Assembly (NCBI RefSeq): GCF_949987535.1
Contig: NC_080073.1
Coordinates: 27,152,116 to 27,216,115, forward strand
Source: Balaenoptera acutorostrata
Taxonomy: Eukaryota > Chordata > Mammalia > Artiodactyla > Balaenopteridae
Direction: 5' to 3'
Length of the DNA: 64,000 nucleotides
Positions 23,460 to 35,910 of this stretch are shown here, in pieces. The notes under the pieces were generated by a model. The model saw only the letters and a program-made list of their open reading frames with translations, was not told the DNA's origin and did not search any database. Position numbers and translations under genes: made by a program. Numbering within the stretch: the stretch's first letter is position 1; every line of letters starts with the position of its first letter.

Positions 23460-24765
23460 TCACAAAGAATGTTTTGCAGCTTCTAATAGCTAGTTGTGTC
23501 TCAGAATAGGACCCACATGGGCCAATTAATACATATTCATTGAGTTGAAATATCTGCCTAGACTTGCCTAGGGAAAGAAAAGGAGATTTGAAAACAAACA
23601 CATTCACAAAGGAAAGAACTTGGATGACCCAGTGTTAATATGTTTCTCATCTCAGGAGGAGGGTCTCTTTGCATTGACAGGCTATTACTCAAAATTTATT
23701 TATCAAAGTCATTGTTTCTGTGGTTCTAACATAATCGGTAGAAACTCTACAAACATCCAAACCGGATGTAGCCACAATCAACGTGGGCGTTGCATGCATG
23801 GGCATTGACTTTGGCTCTGGATCGTACCCCATCTATTTCCACCTGACCTTTTCAGCCAGCTCCCTAGAAATCTAGAATCAAATAATCATAAATAAAATTC
23901 ACAATCTGCCCTTACACGTTCTACTCATACCCCATTTTATGAGAATTTTGGAGGACAAAGTGGAGTAACAGTTGTTCAATTTGATGCAACAAGAAATATT
24001 TTATAGAGGGGAAATGCGCCCGGTTACATCAAAACCAGAATATTGACAGCAGAATTCATCATATTCATTTACTGTCGTGTATATGGTTTATATATTCTGC
24101 TTGATACTTTATACAAATATTTCAAATAAATCGTTAACTTTATAAGAGTTGGACAATGTTTGCCTTATTAATCTGACACTTTAATTTTTCTCTTTCATGA
24201 AAAACTGATCAGTAGAGCAGCTGGAAAGGAAGGCAGTAGGCAAGCTTTCTGAGCTTGGGAGCAGCAGGCATTCATGGGGCATATAAAACCACATGCATTA
24301 AATTCTAGGCCAAAGCTCCACAAAGTATATACATTGTCCCGGAAAAAAAAAAAATTGTTTTTTAATAAGCCACAAGCAAGGGCATACTTGACTTGGCTGT
24401 ATTTTCTGTGGGCTATCATGTAAACCATCTTTAATATCAAGTTTCTTTTTATCGTCTACATTCAGCCAGGGCTTATACTCGTCTCTGCAGGGCATTTTGA
24501 TGGAGTCAATAAATTGAATTTCCAGCCAGCATCAGTAAGGAGTAATCAGAAATCAGATCTAGGAAAGACTACATTCCTATTCAGCTCCAAGTCGGAGAGG
24601 CAGCAGGAAGGAGCTTTTTGTTTTGTTTTGTTTGTTTTAATGTTTCCAGTGAACAGTAAGGCATTTTCCCGTAGTTCAGTTTATTTCTCTCTGAACTTCA
24701 GCTTTCCTCTGTTATTTTGGTCACTGGCTTCTTAATGATGACTCTTTTGTTCTGACTATAATTTA
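23460..24765. other. repeat-poor single-copy DNA
   Basis: About 1.3 kb with no recognised repeat or exon; short A-run at 24343-24354. Confidence 0.45.
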
Positions 24766-24767
24766 GT

Positions 24768-24905
24768 TCTTTATTCATTTACTCATTCATTCATTCAATA
24801 TGGATTTGAGGACAAGATGATGATAGGGAGTGTGCTGAGTGCCGGACAGGCATAGAAGAGACCCTGCCTTCCAGCAGTTCTTAAGAACTGAATGCTTTAA
24901 AATTA
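24768..24905 (-). repeat. L2 3'-end fragment, antisense
   Basis: 'catttactcattcattcatt' then 'gagtgtgctgagtgccggac' and 'gagaccctgccttccagcag', the reversed L2 3' end. Confidence 0.6.
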
Positions 24906-24964
24906 AATATAATACTCATTATTTTATCCCCCATGGACCTGAATATTCCCATGACTTTAGTCAT

Positions 24965-25145
24965 TGAGTGGTTTTGTGGGCTGGGAGTCTGAAGCCATAT
25001 TTGTAGTGTCAGATCTGTCATTACTCCCCCCCCCAGGACCTTAGATAAATCAATGAGCTCATCTAGACTTCAACATCTTCATCTCAAAAATAAGTAGTTG
25101 GGATGAGAGATTCTCTAAATTCTCTTACGATTTCAAATTGGTTTG
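24965..25145 (+). repeat. MIR-like fragment with C-run
   Basis: 'aggaccttagataaatcaat', 'cttcaacatcttcatctcaaa' and 'gagattctctaaattctc' follow the MIR/MIR3 sense order. A run of ten C lies at 25025-25034. Confidence 0.5.
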
Positions 25146-27330
25146 TGTTTCTGGTGCAAATCTTTTATAGGACTTGGCCAAGCCCTCCCAGCTAGGGAGT
25201 GGAAAGGAGAGACTGAAAAGTAAGCCTCCTGACTGTATTACCTACCAAGCCAGAGGCAACATCTTGGTAGGGAACTGAATAAATACAGCCATAGACCTAA
25301 GTTTTTGGTGAAGAAGGTGTTCTGTGTGCTTGTTTGTTTAGTTGAATTAATTGACAGTACATAAACATTGGGAGATTTAATAAAACATGGATTCATGGCT
25401 TCCTTTACAAAGTAAGAACCTAGAAATAATTGACAGGAGATAATTAGCAGCGACTCCTTCAAGTGATCTGTTCAGGCAAGTTTGCTGTAATCCTTCCTAC
25501 TCCCTATTGTCTTACACAGAGCTTTTTCTCCTCCTTTATGTTACTTTCCTTGTCTTTAAAGCAATGAGTTTGCAAACCCTATACTAAACTATAAATGGAT
25601 ATGTGAGTTTGTGTGTGTGCATGAGTGTGTGGGAGTGAAGAGGAAGGGAATATATCTTCATATACGATTTACAACTATTATATCTGAACTAACAAAAGAA
25701 CTAGAAAAAAAAAAACACGGATAGGTTTTATCTCCAGCTAAAAAGTAATTAAAATTTTGGACTTAACATCTTTGAATCAACAGAACAGAAATGGAAATGC
25801 CATTCAAAACTTAGTTATCATTTAAATTACTCGCCAGCTTAGCTTTATAGATATTTCTGCTTTGATTCGTACAATCCAATAACCACAATGCATACAGAGA
25901 TACTTTCAGGTAAAACCCACGCTACAAAGGTAGAAAGCTTGATCATGAGAAATGATAGACTTCTCGTTGTTTGAGATTGTTTTCTTTAACGTCTGCCTTT
26001 GTAAAAAGGATCACACAGCTAAAGTGATCATTTTCAATCTCCTTAAACACTTTAAACAGATTATCTTGCTAGCAGCTCAGGTTGGTTAATTAAAGAAGGA
26101 AATAAGGAAAATATTCTCATTTCATTTTAGTTCTATAATTCTTTTTGTAAAGTGCAAGCCATTTTCTTTATAGTTTTATTTAGTATTTCACTCCTGGTTG
26201 AGGTCAGTATGACTTAGTATTTATTTTCTTTTGGGCTTCTATTTTTCTTTTCCTCAGTGAAAGATAAAGTAGTTAATTAAATGTTTATATTAAAGATAGT
26301 GTGTTTAAGAGAAGAAATCACTTTCTTCTCACTTGAATTTGCTCCCTTCTGGACATTTTTCATTATTTTTCGAATTAAACAGTCATCATTAACTGCACCT
26401 CATTCTTCTTATATATTTTTGGCCTCTATCAATAAAAAAAAAATTTCTCACCTTATTCTCCACCACCACTCCCAATGTCCCAATGATGTTTAGTCTTTCC
26501 TGTCTCTGAGTCCACTAAACGAATTAAGATTAAAAGATTATCAGTTAGCAGACTTTTTTGTTCTTGTTGACAGTTTGTTTGACACAAAGATCCGAGGAAA
26601 GGTGCAAATTGTGCAGTGTTTCTTTCTCTCCAAGGGAAAAATTTTTAAGGCAAAAACACCGCTCTACCCATGTGAATACCAGTCATTTGAATTCAGTGCA
26701 ACCTTTCTCAAGATCATGATTTCTACTCTGATGCTGAGAATTTCTACAAATGTTATGCAAGGTCTTAAAATATCTTTGGTCTTTCCTCTGACAGCTTGTT
26801 GTTCTGTATCATTTACTGCTTTCAAACAATGTTTTTTAAAGAGATGGCAGTTTTTCTAAGGAAAAGTGACAATGCATATAAGACATTTTCCCCTTATCCA
26901 TAGATAAGAAAGGTATAATTTTGAGATTGAGTTTCTTTCCTCTAGCATCTGCAAGATGAGTTTCCCGCAATATGCAATTATGTGGCTCAAGGCAGATAAT
27001 TTCCCGGGTATAGCAGACTCAAGCTGACTGGAGAAAAGACGTTGGTGACATTTCATGAAAAGGTACATGATGCATAATTCAAACATATGAGGACATTGAA
27101 AAGAATTCTAGAAAGTATGACTATTTCTATTCAACCTTTGCTGAACAATCTGCCTTTCCTCACTATCAGTCTGTTTGCTCTTCCCTTCACCATCATAAGG
27201 AAGAATGGAGCAAATTAAGATCCACTGGCCATGGGAAAAATAGTTGTTTTCAGGCTTTCAGGTACCATTCATTTCTGTCCATTCTGGTATTTAAATTCAA
27301 GGGATACTTTTATTTGTTTTTTACTCTGAA
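25145..27330. other. repeat-poor AT-rich single-copy DNA
   Basis: About 2.2 kb, the clearest repeat-free block near the centre. Two TTAATTAA octamers (26086-26093, 26273-26280) and many short AT cores. No exon with plausible splice context could be supported. Confidence 0.4.
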
Positions 27331-27884
27331 GAAGATGGAAAGCCATTAGCAGCCTCTGAACAGAGGGGTGATTTTATCCGACTCATGTATTATCGGAATC
27401 ATTCTGGCTTCTGCTTTAACAAAGACTGCGGAGGTGGAGGGGCAGAAACCAGGAGACCATAGCAACAGGAGACCACTGAAACAATACCCATGAGAGATGC
27501 TCATGGCTGGGGCCACAAGAGGTTGTAAGTGGTTGAATTCTCATACATTTAGAGGGAACAGTAGGATTTGCCAATGGATTAGAGATGGAACATGAGAGCC
27601 AGGAAGGAGCCAAGCATGACTCTAAGGTTTTTCTCCTGAGCAACTGAAAAAAAATTGAGTCCTATTGACTAAGATGGGAGGAATGGTATGAAGGAAATCA
27701 GGAGTTCTGATTCAGCTATGGTGAGTTTGAGAGGCCTGTTAGGAATTCAAGTGGAAATGTCAAATAAGCAGTTGGATATGTGAATATGGAATTCAGGGGA
27801 GATATTGGGACTGGAGATAGAAGTTGGGAGTTGCTGATATATAGTTAATATAAAGCCTTGAGACTAGACAAAAATCACTTAGAG

Positions 27885-28063
27885 TAATTGTTCCCAATGC
27901 TGGCTGTGCATTATAATCACCTGGGGAGCTTTAAGAAACTGTGAGGACTGAGCCCTGCCCCAGACTAATTAAATCAAAACCTCTGAGGGTGATGCCAAGG
28001 CATCAGTATTTTTAAAAAGCCTCCCAAGTGATTCTAAAAAGCAGCTGGGGTTGAGAACCATTG
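27885..28063 (+). mobile_element. MER5A (hAT-Charlie type) DNA transposon
   Basis: Signature 'tcacctggggagctttaaga' and 'gggttgagaaccattg' at the far end. The 8-bp flanks acttagag (27877-27884) and acctacag (28064-28071) agree at 6/8, consistent with a decayed hAT TSD inside L2. Non-autonomous: no transposase. Confidence 0.88.
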
Positions 28064-28194
28064 ACCTACAGAGTCAATGAAGAGAGGAAGGGATGTATAA
28101 GAAGTAAGCCCTGAAAGGCTCTAGACGTCCTAAATCTGGACGATGAGAAGGGGCCAGCACAGGAGCCAAACACCAAGATAAGTGGAATGTAGAG

Positions 28195-28412
28195 CAGGGG
28201 TCAGAAAACTATTTGTAAAGAGGCAGATAGCAAAGTTTTTTTGGCTTTGTGGGCCATACAGACCCTGTCGCCCTTATGAATTCTGCTGTTGTAGCATGAG
28301 AGCAGCCTTAGTACGTAAATGAATGAAGGTGGCTGTGTGCCAATAAAACTTTATTTACAAGAGCAGCCGGTGGGCTACATTTGGCCCACGGACAATAGTT
28401 TGCCAGCTTTGG
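28195..28412 (+). mobile_element. MER3-like (hAT-Charlie type) DNA transposon
   Basis: Begins 'caggggtcagaaaact', contains 'gccaataaaactttatttac' and ends '...atagtttgccagctttgg'. TSD atgtagag / atgttgag (28187-28194, 28413-28420; 7/8). Length 218 bp fits the family I remember as MER3. A second copy in the same orientation is at 61102-61329. Confidence 0.82.
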
Positions 28413-28569
28413 ATGTTGAGCATCACAGGATTATTTTAGTGGTCTCCTAGTAAGATTACAACTGTGAGCTGGTGAGGTGAGAATGAAAAAGGAGCCCTTG
28501 CTGTGGCCTGGGTGTCCTCTTCAGGGCCACTCGTGAAGATATCAAAGCCGTTGGAAGAGCCGTTACTGG

Positions 28570-29612
28570 AGAATGTGAGCACTCATTTAAATGTTTCAGA
28601 AAATTTTTCATAGAATCTTTTGTGTCTAATGTAATGCTTATAGGTGGAAATTCAGTAATAGGTTTGTGTTTTTATAATTTCACAGAAGTCTTGCTCAAAT
28701 AAGGCAGAACAAAATGAGAAAACATAATAAAGTGGACCTATGAACTCACTGGTTAGTGTTTCCCCTTTAATGTTGAATATACTGATACTTTTAACATGGA
28801 GTGAGGGTGCACTATTCTCTCAAGAGCTCCTGTTTGGGGTTTCCCTGGAGAAGTTTAATTATTCTTCTCACTACACTTGCTAAAATGAGGCAGAATGTAT
28901 TTCGTCTTACTTATAGGTCGTCCCAGACACGCAGGGGTAAACGCATATTACCAATGTTGGAACCAGAAGCCTCTGGAAAATTGTGAGGAACCCATTGAAA
29001 ATACAGCTTCCCACATAAGGAAAAAAAATCACAAAGGAAGTGATTTTTTTTGGTGACCCAGACTGCTGCTTTCACTCGGTTAGCAGCTAAATTATAATGA
29101 TAATCATGGTAATTTACAGCTTTACAGGACCTTTAACTCAAATACCTCAAAGGGTTTTGGAAACCCAAACAAGCCTTATCATACCTCTGTGGCTAAAAAG
29201 CATGCAGTCTACAGAGACATGAAGGAAACAGCAGCAAGGCTGAAGTAAGTAATTACTCTAAGCGGTCAGAGAGAAGGACAGGTAGAAGCAAATTCTAGGA
29301 AAAGGATTTCAGAAATCTGGCCAATCCTAGATACAAGTGAGGTGCCATGCCCGTGTGAGTGCTAGAATTCCATAGGTGGCCTGGGGACTCCTGCACAAAG
29401 TCACGAGAGGAATCCCTACACCGTAAGGCTACAACAAGAATTGGCTAGTTGAAAGTATACCAATCAGGTAATCAAGTCACTACTCTTCAACAATATACAG
29501 GTGGGTCAAATCAAGCAAAGCTTGGATTCCAAATCAACTAGCACTTACTGAGCACCTACTGTGTGACAGCCCTCAGTTGGGTTATACTATTAAATGTTGA
29601 CATTAAAACAGA
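28570..29612. other. single-copy DNA with a MIR scrap
   Basis: No gene recognised. 29535-29600 ('gcacttactgagcacctact') is a short antisense MIR/L2-type start. Confidence 0.42.
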
Positions 29613-30205
29613 ATGGAGCAGAGGACTCCCAGTTCTGGGGAAGATGGAGTAGCCCCACGCCATCCAAGCTCTCCTTACAACTAAAAATCCCTGGACATGA
29701 TATAATATACAGCGTAAGAAAACTCCGAAAAGTGGAAGGAAGGAGGCAGACTGCTTAGGAATCTTAAAAATTGAGGAATGACACAGCAATTAGTTCCCTG
29801 GGCTTCCTTATTTCTTCCCACCTATGCAGGACAGGGCACTTCAGAAGCCTTCAGCTATGCACCACCAAACAGTATAGCCTAAAAAGCTTCCAGAAAAGCC
29901 TGTTTTCCCCAACCAAAGGATGAGGCAAAGAGTAGGCTAACAACAGCAGAGCTTTTTGGTTATGCCCACCCTACACCAACCAAAAGCCAATAGAACAAAT
30001 GCGTCCTCCTCAAGCCCAACCCATCCAGGGCCCAAGCAAGGGGCATTCTGATTCCCCCACCCAAGTGGTGTAGGTGAGGCCAAGTGGGAAGCTGTTTTCC
30101 CATCCCTCGACTGGCTTGGTAGAAGTAGGCAGTTCTCGAATTCCCCTGCCAGGTGGTATCAACAACCCAAGCCGGGAGCCTGGTTCTGACTACTATCACC
30201 ATGGA
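29612..30205 (+). repeat. possible old L1 5'UTR-like segment
   Basis: 'ctggggaagatggagtagcc' followed by 'aatccctggacatgatataa' resembles the start of old mammalian L1 5' regions. Downstream GC-richer text to 30205 is unassigned. Weak call from memory. Confidence 0.35.
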
Positions 30206-30206
30206 C

Positions 30207-30545
30207 TATCTTGCCCGTTCTTGAGTTTCATATAAATGGAAACATACAGTGTGTATTCTTTTGTGTCTGGCTTCTTTCGTGTAGCAAAACATTTTTGAGA
30301 TTTGTCCAAGTAGTTGCACGTATCAGTAGTTAGCTCTTTTTTTTAGTGAATAGTATTTTACTGTATGGATAGACACGATTTGTTTATTCATTCCCCTGTT
30401 GATTGACAGTTGCTTTGTTTGCAGTTTGGGGCTATTATTAAAAGTTACTGTGAATATTCTTGTGCAATCTTTGTACAGACATAACTGACTTTGATTTGAT
30501 GGTATAGACATTTCAGCTATATATCAATCTCCTGGGTGTTTTCAT
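30207..30545 (-). mobile_element. old L1 (L1M type) fragment, antisense
   Basis: 'tttcatataaatggaaacat', 'tgtgtctggcttctttcgtg' and 'gtttggggctattattaaaa' are the standard antisense L1 ORF2/3' landmarks. Confidence 0.8.
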
Positions 30546-33238
30546 TTACTTTAACGATCTCTTTTAACTACAGTAACCAGATAATTCTTAAATTTTATAT
30601 CATTTCTTGCGGTTTAAAATCAACCTCAAAAGGAGAAAAAGAATGGGAGAATTAAGGGATATGAACCCAGTGTGGTTAAAAGCTATTTAAGGTCAAACTA
30701 ATTCTATAAAGTAAAGGTTTGTATTTCATTTAGTCAACCAACTTACTGAATCTAATTAAGTAGCAACATGTTACGATGAATGGAGTTCCATCCTTGCTGC
30801 TGATGTGCTCACAGCCAAGTTACTTGATAGTATAAAAGTTAAACTACTTGATTTGAGGGAGTTTGGGGATTGGGGGATATGTTACTGAATTCTCAGTCTT
30901 TGAATATTATTCTTCTATGAACATTTTCTGAAGTTGGAAGTGATGAAATTTCATGCAGAGCAAGAAAATAGATAAGCTTGTAAGATCAACAAACCAAAGG
31001 GAGTGATAAGAATTGAAATGGTCTCCATTCTTGGAAAAGCAGAAGTTGATGTTAGGCGATGGGTAGAATGTCAATTCATCTTCACTGACGGGCCATTCCT
31101 AAGGTATTCTATTCTCTCCTCCATGAAAGAAAGAAAGAGAGTGGTAGGTAAGTCATTTTCAAAATAGACCAATGACATAGAGAACCCATTCCTCCTAACA
31201 ATTTAAAATCTACTGTACTTTGCCATAATTTAAAAGCTAGTCCTTGTAAGAGAATGTATTTTGAAGTAGAAATTAGAATGCCTGGCAACTGTGATTCAAG
31301 AAGGAAAAACGTCTTTTAAACACATACGGGGGAAGTGAATCCCAGCAATAACATTATCCCAATTTCTATCTTCATTCACAATTTTTAGTCGCATCCCTGC
31401 ACCATACCCCCTCCCTAAGGACCCATTACGCTTCCATTATGGACTAGATTCAGAGTTTGCCTGGCATTTCTCTGAAAGGTTTGGTACGCATTTCCTGTTA
31501 GATGCTGCTAAGTGCTAATCATTTTTATTAAGGAAGACATGGTTCAGCAGTAAAAGTCCTGCAGAAAGGAGCCTAAGCACAATGGGCGGCATTTCTAAAC
31601 CCTTTAGACTAACTAGGCTTATTCTCAAGGGATCCCTGAAGGAGGAACTTGAATTACCTTGTTTCTGAGAAACTCTGTGGACTCAAGTCCTGAACTGCTT
31701 TATTCTGACCTTCACAATATGCTTTTCTATTGATATGGTTCATCTCTGTGTGGTAAATTCACTTGAAGTACAATAAAGTCTTGATCAACTAAATTAAAAA
31801 TAGTGGTTTCTTCCCTCTCATGCATCCTGCAAATTGCCTTTTGCCCATTAGCTAGTAATGGTTTCCCTTTCATTTTGCATGTCTTTGCAGTTTGGGAGAT
31901 CTCTCTGGGTCCTCTCTGCACTCTACTTCTATGTTCTGCTTTTGGACTATCACCTCCACATGACTTTTTGCTTCTTTATTTGGTAGGAAAGAAAATTCCC
32001 CAGTTGTCATAGTGGAAAAGGTTAGCCATTTCTTCCCGTGTAAAAGCTTTAAGTACCACTTGGCCATAACATCTTAGGACCATGACAATCATTTTATATC
32101 ATATAATCAATCATTTTTAATCTACCCATGAAGGAATGACATGGTAGTAAGTTCCCTGAGCTCCCAAGTTGGTCACAGATACTATAACTGATTCTCTCTT
32201 TGAAATCTCCCATACCTATTGTGTTTCCTGTTACTAGAGGTAGGACATGCCTTAAACCTCTTTTCTAAGCCAAATGTAGTTTAAAGGCCACTAGCCTGAC
32301 ATTCAATTACAAGTGCCAAAGCCAGGTACAGCTATTCTAGCCTAAGTGTCATTCTACAGCAAATCCTGTTATAATGAGATTGCACTGTGCAATATTTTCG
32401 AAAAATCAAGGCATCCTGACAATTACCATAACAGCAAACATTCTAAATAAGAGGACACAAACCATTTGAATGACTGTTTGAGACATTCAAGATGACAAGC
32501 TTTGGTAGCTTAAGCTCTGGTTTATCCTGGATAAAATGAAAATTGCCTCCTGGCTGGTCTTGCATAAATTTGGATCGCAGGTAATAAGTGACAAGATGAA
32601 TTTTCCTTTCCAGTCAAATCACTTGTCACCCTTCAGTCCACCTTCAATTACTTGTGCTATCTTTAGCATTCAAGAAATATTTCTATTTATATAACAAATT
32701 GTGGGAAACTATTTTGGAGCTAGATTGGAATTTTCTTATGCTGATCTTTTTTGTATCCCCTGAATTGCAAAGTCATACATTTATGGCTTATTTCAATTCA
32801 AATCAACTCTACTGCTTAGTGAACATTTATTGAATGCCTACTTTGTTTAAACAAACGAACAAAATGCTGCTAATTCACCCAGTGTGTATCACACTTTTGT
32901 GACTTTTGTGTTTATAGCCCTGTATCAGTTTACTTATATTCTCTTGATTCAGTATTACTCTGATTAGCAATGAATACGTGAATTTCTTTCCTTGTGGATA
33001 TTTATACAGCATCACCACCTATTTGCCTGGCCACTTGATCGATGTGTTTCACCTCTTGGTCACTAGTTGGAACACCTTAGAGTCATCCATACATTTTTGT
33101 CTATAGGTTTTGCCAACATGCTTTAACCGTGACTGGCTCACCTACATGCTTACACTGATTATTTAAAATAGCAAGTGTAATGGTAGCATTTCAAACTAGC
33201 ATAGATGAGATCCTGCAAGTTGGATCTGCCTGCGTCGT
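30545..33238. other. repeat-poor single-copy DNA
   Basis: About 2.7 kb with almost no recognisable transposon, only a possible MIR/L2 start near 32818-32850. AT-rich with short frames only. Candidate region for a conservation test. Confidence 0.42.
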
Positions 33239-33239
33239 G

Positions 33240-33645
33240 AGTCCACTGTGCAGTGCTAGGTACCATGGAGACACAAAGATGAGCCTTGTGCAGTTCCCAA
33301 ATTCAAGAAGATCCCACCCTGATGTGGGAGGAAGACAGTACAGGATAAAGCACAAGGAACAAGGCAGTGAATGTCTTAAGCAGAGCAGAGGAAGAGGTTA
33401 AATCCGAGGACAATCCTAGAAGCTAAAGGGAGGATGTGGCATTTGAGCCGGCCCTGAAAAGATAGGTAGGATGGTAAGGGGGATAAGTGGAGGGTAAGGT
33501 AAGTCCAGACAGAGCGAACATAAGCAAACTCTCGGAGCTGGGAAAGGGCAGATGTGTTCAGGGAATGAGAAGATGCTGGAAGTTGCTACTGATGGATTAA
33601 AGAGGGGGGCGTGTTGCAGAGGGGCAAGAGGAAGACGAGTAGGAT
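33240..33645 (-). repeat. L2 fragment, antisense
   Basis: 'agtgctaggtaccatggaga', 'gtggcatttgagccggccct' and 'gtccagacagagcgaacata' follow the antisense L2 order. Confidence 0.7.
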
Positions 33646-33647
33646 AG

Positions 33648-33830
33648 GGCCAATCTGGATGTGAAGCCCAGCTCTGCCTCTTATGTGACCTTGGACACTG
33701 AACTCAACCTTGTTAAGGCTCCCTGGCCTCGTTTTTTGAATAGGGAAAATAACACTGTCTCATAGGATGGTTGTGAGGATTAAATGAGCTGAGGTGTCCA
33801 TTGCATGTTAATACCCTTCCCTCATACCTC
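33648..33830 (+). repeat. MIR SINE
   Basis: 'ctgcctcttatgtgaccttg' then 'atggttgtgaggattaaatg', a clear MIR. Confidence 0.87.
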
Positions 33831-33904
33831 ATTTTTCTTCTGAAATCACTGTACCTCCAAAGAAAGCAAAAGAAGAATTTAAATACTGATTTTTTTCAAA
33901 ATGT

Positions 33905-34135
33905 AAGATAACGGTCAGTGTCTATTGAGTGTTCAGTATATGGCAGACACTGGGCTAAGTATTCCGTATGCATCCTCTCCAAGAGTTCTGTTCTATTTTC
34001 ATACCCATTTTGCAGAGGAGGAAGCGGGGGCTCATAGAGATGAAGTGAACGTCCCCAAACTGTTAAGCAGTAGAACAGGAATTTTGAGCTGGGCAGTCTG
34101 TCTGCATGGTCCCTGTTCTCAAACACCCCACTGAC
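33905..34135 (-). repeat. MIR SINE
   Basis: 'ggcagacactgggctaagta', 'tacccattttgcagaggagg' and 'agcagtagaacaggaatttt'; antisense. Confidence 0.75.
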
Positions 34136-34139
34136 TTCT

Positions 34140-34930
34140 GCCCTGTTCAAGTCCATCCATTTATTCAACAGAAATCCATTTGACACGTAGTATGTGTCGG
34201 GCCCTGTCAGTGAACCCAAGAGACAAAGATCTCTGGCCTCTTGAACCTCTGGTCTTTACAGGAAGGAGGCCAATAGACAAATAAGCAAGTTGCATAATAT
34301 TTTGGAAGATGTTAAGTGCTGTGGAGCGAGAAGAAAGCAGGAGCAGACAGTAGGGAGTGTAGGAGGGGGTTACAGTGTTCAGATATAGTGGCCTCAGGGA
34401 AGGTTACTGAGCCAAGGTGACACCGAGCAAAAACTTCAAGGAAGTCAAGGGGGGCCCTTGAGGATGCCTGGGAGACTACATGAAAGGGTCCTGAGGGGCG
34501 AGCAGGCTGGGCACCTTGTAGAAAGAACAAGGAGGTCAGCGTGGCTGCAGTGGGGTGAGTGAGGAGGAGAGCGGCCAACCAAACCTTGGAAGGTCTATGG
34601 GCCCTGTAAGGACTTGGGCTTTTCTAAGAAGGAGCTGGGAGCCACGGGTGGGTTTTGAGCAGAGGAAGGGCATGATCTCATATTGCAGGAACATCTGTCT
34701 GCCTTTGCTTTTGAGGCTCATGGAGCCATTTACAAGTACTGCAGCCGCTCAGGCAAAATGAAGATGACATAGATGGGAACAGCAGTGGAAAGAAGTGGCA
34801 AGGGTCACATGATGTATCATGAAGGTGGAGCCAGTTGGGTTTGCTGATGGGCTAAATGGCGGGGTATGAGAGAAAAGTAGAGTCGGCCGATGAAGCCAAG
34901 GGTTTTTCGGAGCCTCCGTAACCGGACTGC
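34140..34930 (-). repeat. L2 LINE, antisense, long
   Basis: Starts at the reversed 3' end ('ccatttattcaacagaaatc') and runs through 'ggaggtcagcgtggctgcag', 'gggccctgtaaggacttggg', 'tgggttttgagcagaggaag' and 'atgaagccaagggtttttcg' in family order. Confidence 0.88.
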
Positions 34931-35545
34931 TCCCTGGCGCTCCAGTCATCACGTGCTGGCTCCCACTAACCAGCTTACTCCACCAAGACAGGGAAACCTG
35001 CTCTCCTAGGACTCTCGCTTTGGGGTAATAACCTGGAGACAGTGAAAATAAGGCTTAGCGGAACACAGGTGTGCCAGGGTAGAGCACAAAGTGACTGCAA
35101 AGTATGGAATTTGGGCTGCTGTTATTGCCCCTAAATAGAACAATAGAACTGTATCTTCAGTCTCCCTGGCGCACGCAAAGCTATTCAGTTTGAGAGGGAA
35201 GTGGCAGCCACTGATAGAACGTGGAATGTCTATCTGGGGAGTTTTGCTACAACTTTTGTTTTAATTACTCTACATTTTTTTTAAGCTGCAGAAAATAATC
35301 AAGGCTTACCTAGTCAGCCCAGCTTTCCCTCTGTGTCTTGGAAAAAGCCATTTCCTTTCACCTAGTCTCTCCTTCTTCTCTACGCAAATGCGTGCGTATT
35401 CTCCTTGAGGAGAATCCAGGGTTTCTGTACACAAGCATGTGGTCACACACATATCCTTAGTACCCACACGTATCAAATGAGGAGCGATGCCATTTTTGGA
35501 CCAGGTGCTTTCACACAGATCATTAAAAGAGACTGTATATACCAT
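34930..35545. other. single-copy DNA
   Basis: No repeat or exon recognised. The 95-codon minus-strand open frame at 35306-35593 runs into the MER2-like element and looks incidental. Confidence 0.45.
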
Positions 35546-35700
35546 TGGCCCTGGGTATCCACAGGGGTATTGATTCCAGAACCCCCGCCCCATACCAAGA
35601 TCCCCAGATGCTCAAGTCCCTGATATGAAACGGATGGTACAGTCAGCCCTCTGTATCTGTGGTTTCATATATTCTGATATGGAGGGCAGCTGTATACGGA
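35545..35700 (+). mobile_element. MER2-like (Tigger type) DNA transposon remnants
   Basis: 'cctgggtatccacaggggta', 'gatgctcaagtccctgatat' and then 'agtcagccctctgtatctgt' are end motifs of the MER2/Tigger group. The middle is missing, so either deleted or two partial copies. Confidence 0.6.
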
Positions 35701-35910
35701 CTGGTTCTCCAAATTACCTGCTCTTTGCTCTAAGCCAAGTTCCTTAACCTAGAGGTACTCTTTGTCTTATTTGTATCGTGGGGCCATTGATAACACCAAC
35801 CTCTTAGGGTTTTTATGAAGACTGAAAGAAAACACATAAATCCTTTAACTCGGACCCGGCACCTAAAAAGTCCTCAATAAATAGTCTTGGCCATTTTATT
35901 ATGATCATGG
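35700..35910 (+). repeat. MIR SINE
   Basis: 'ccaagttccttaacctagag', 'caacctcttagggtttttat' and 'ggcacctaaaaagtcctcaa'. Confidence 0.75.

Larger units (their letters stand above)
21945..23460 (+). repeat. MIR SINE, split by a twin-primed L1
   Basis: Left piece to 22013 ('agacagacctgaattgggca', 'gtgatttaacctatgtctta') and right piece from 23344 ('gagataatacatgtaagtta', 'agtgcctagcatgtagtaag', 'gttcaataaatgtcagttat') join into one sense MIR. Confidence 0.85.
27330..28570 (-). repeat. L2 LINE, antisense, hosting two hAT elements
   Basis: Interior of L2 reversed: 'tggaaagccattagcagcct', 'actctaaggtttttctcctg', 'gtgagtttgagaggcctgtt', 'agcagttggatatgtgaata'. It continues as 'agtaagccctgaaaggctct' after the first insertion and more weakly after the second. 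Confidence 0.82.
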
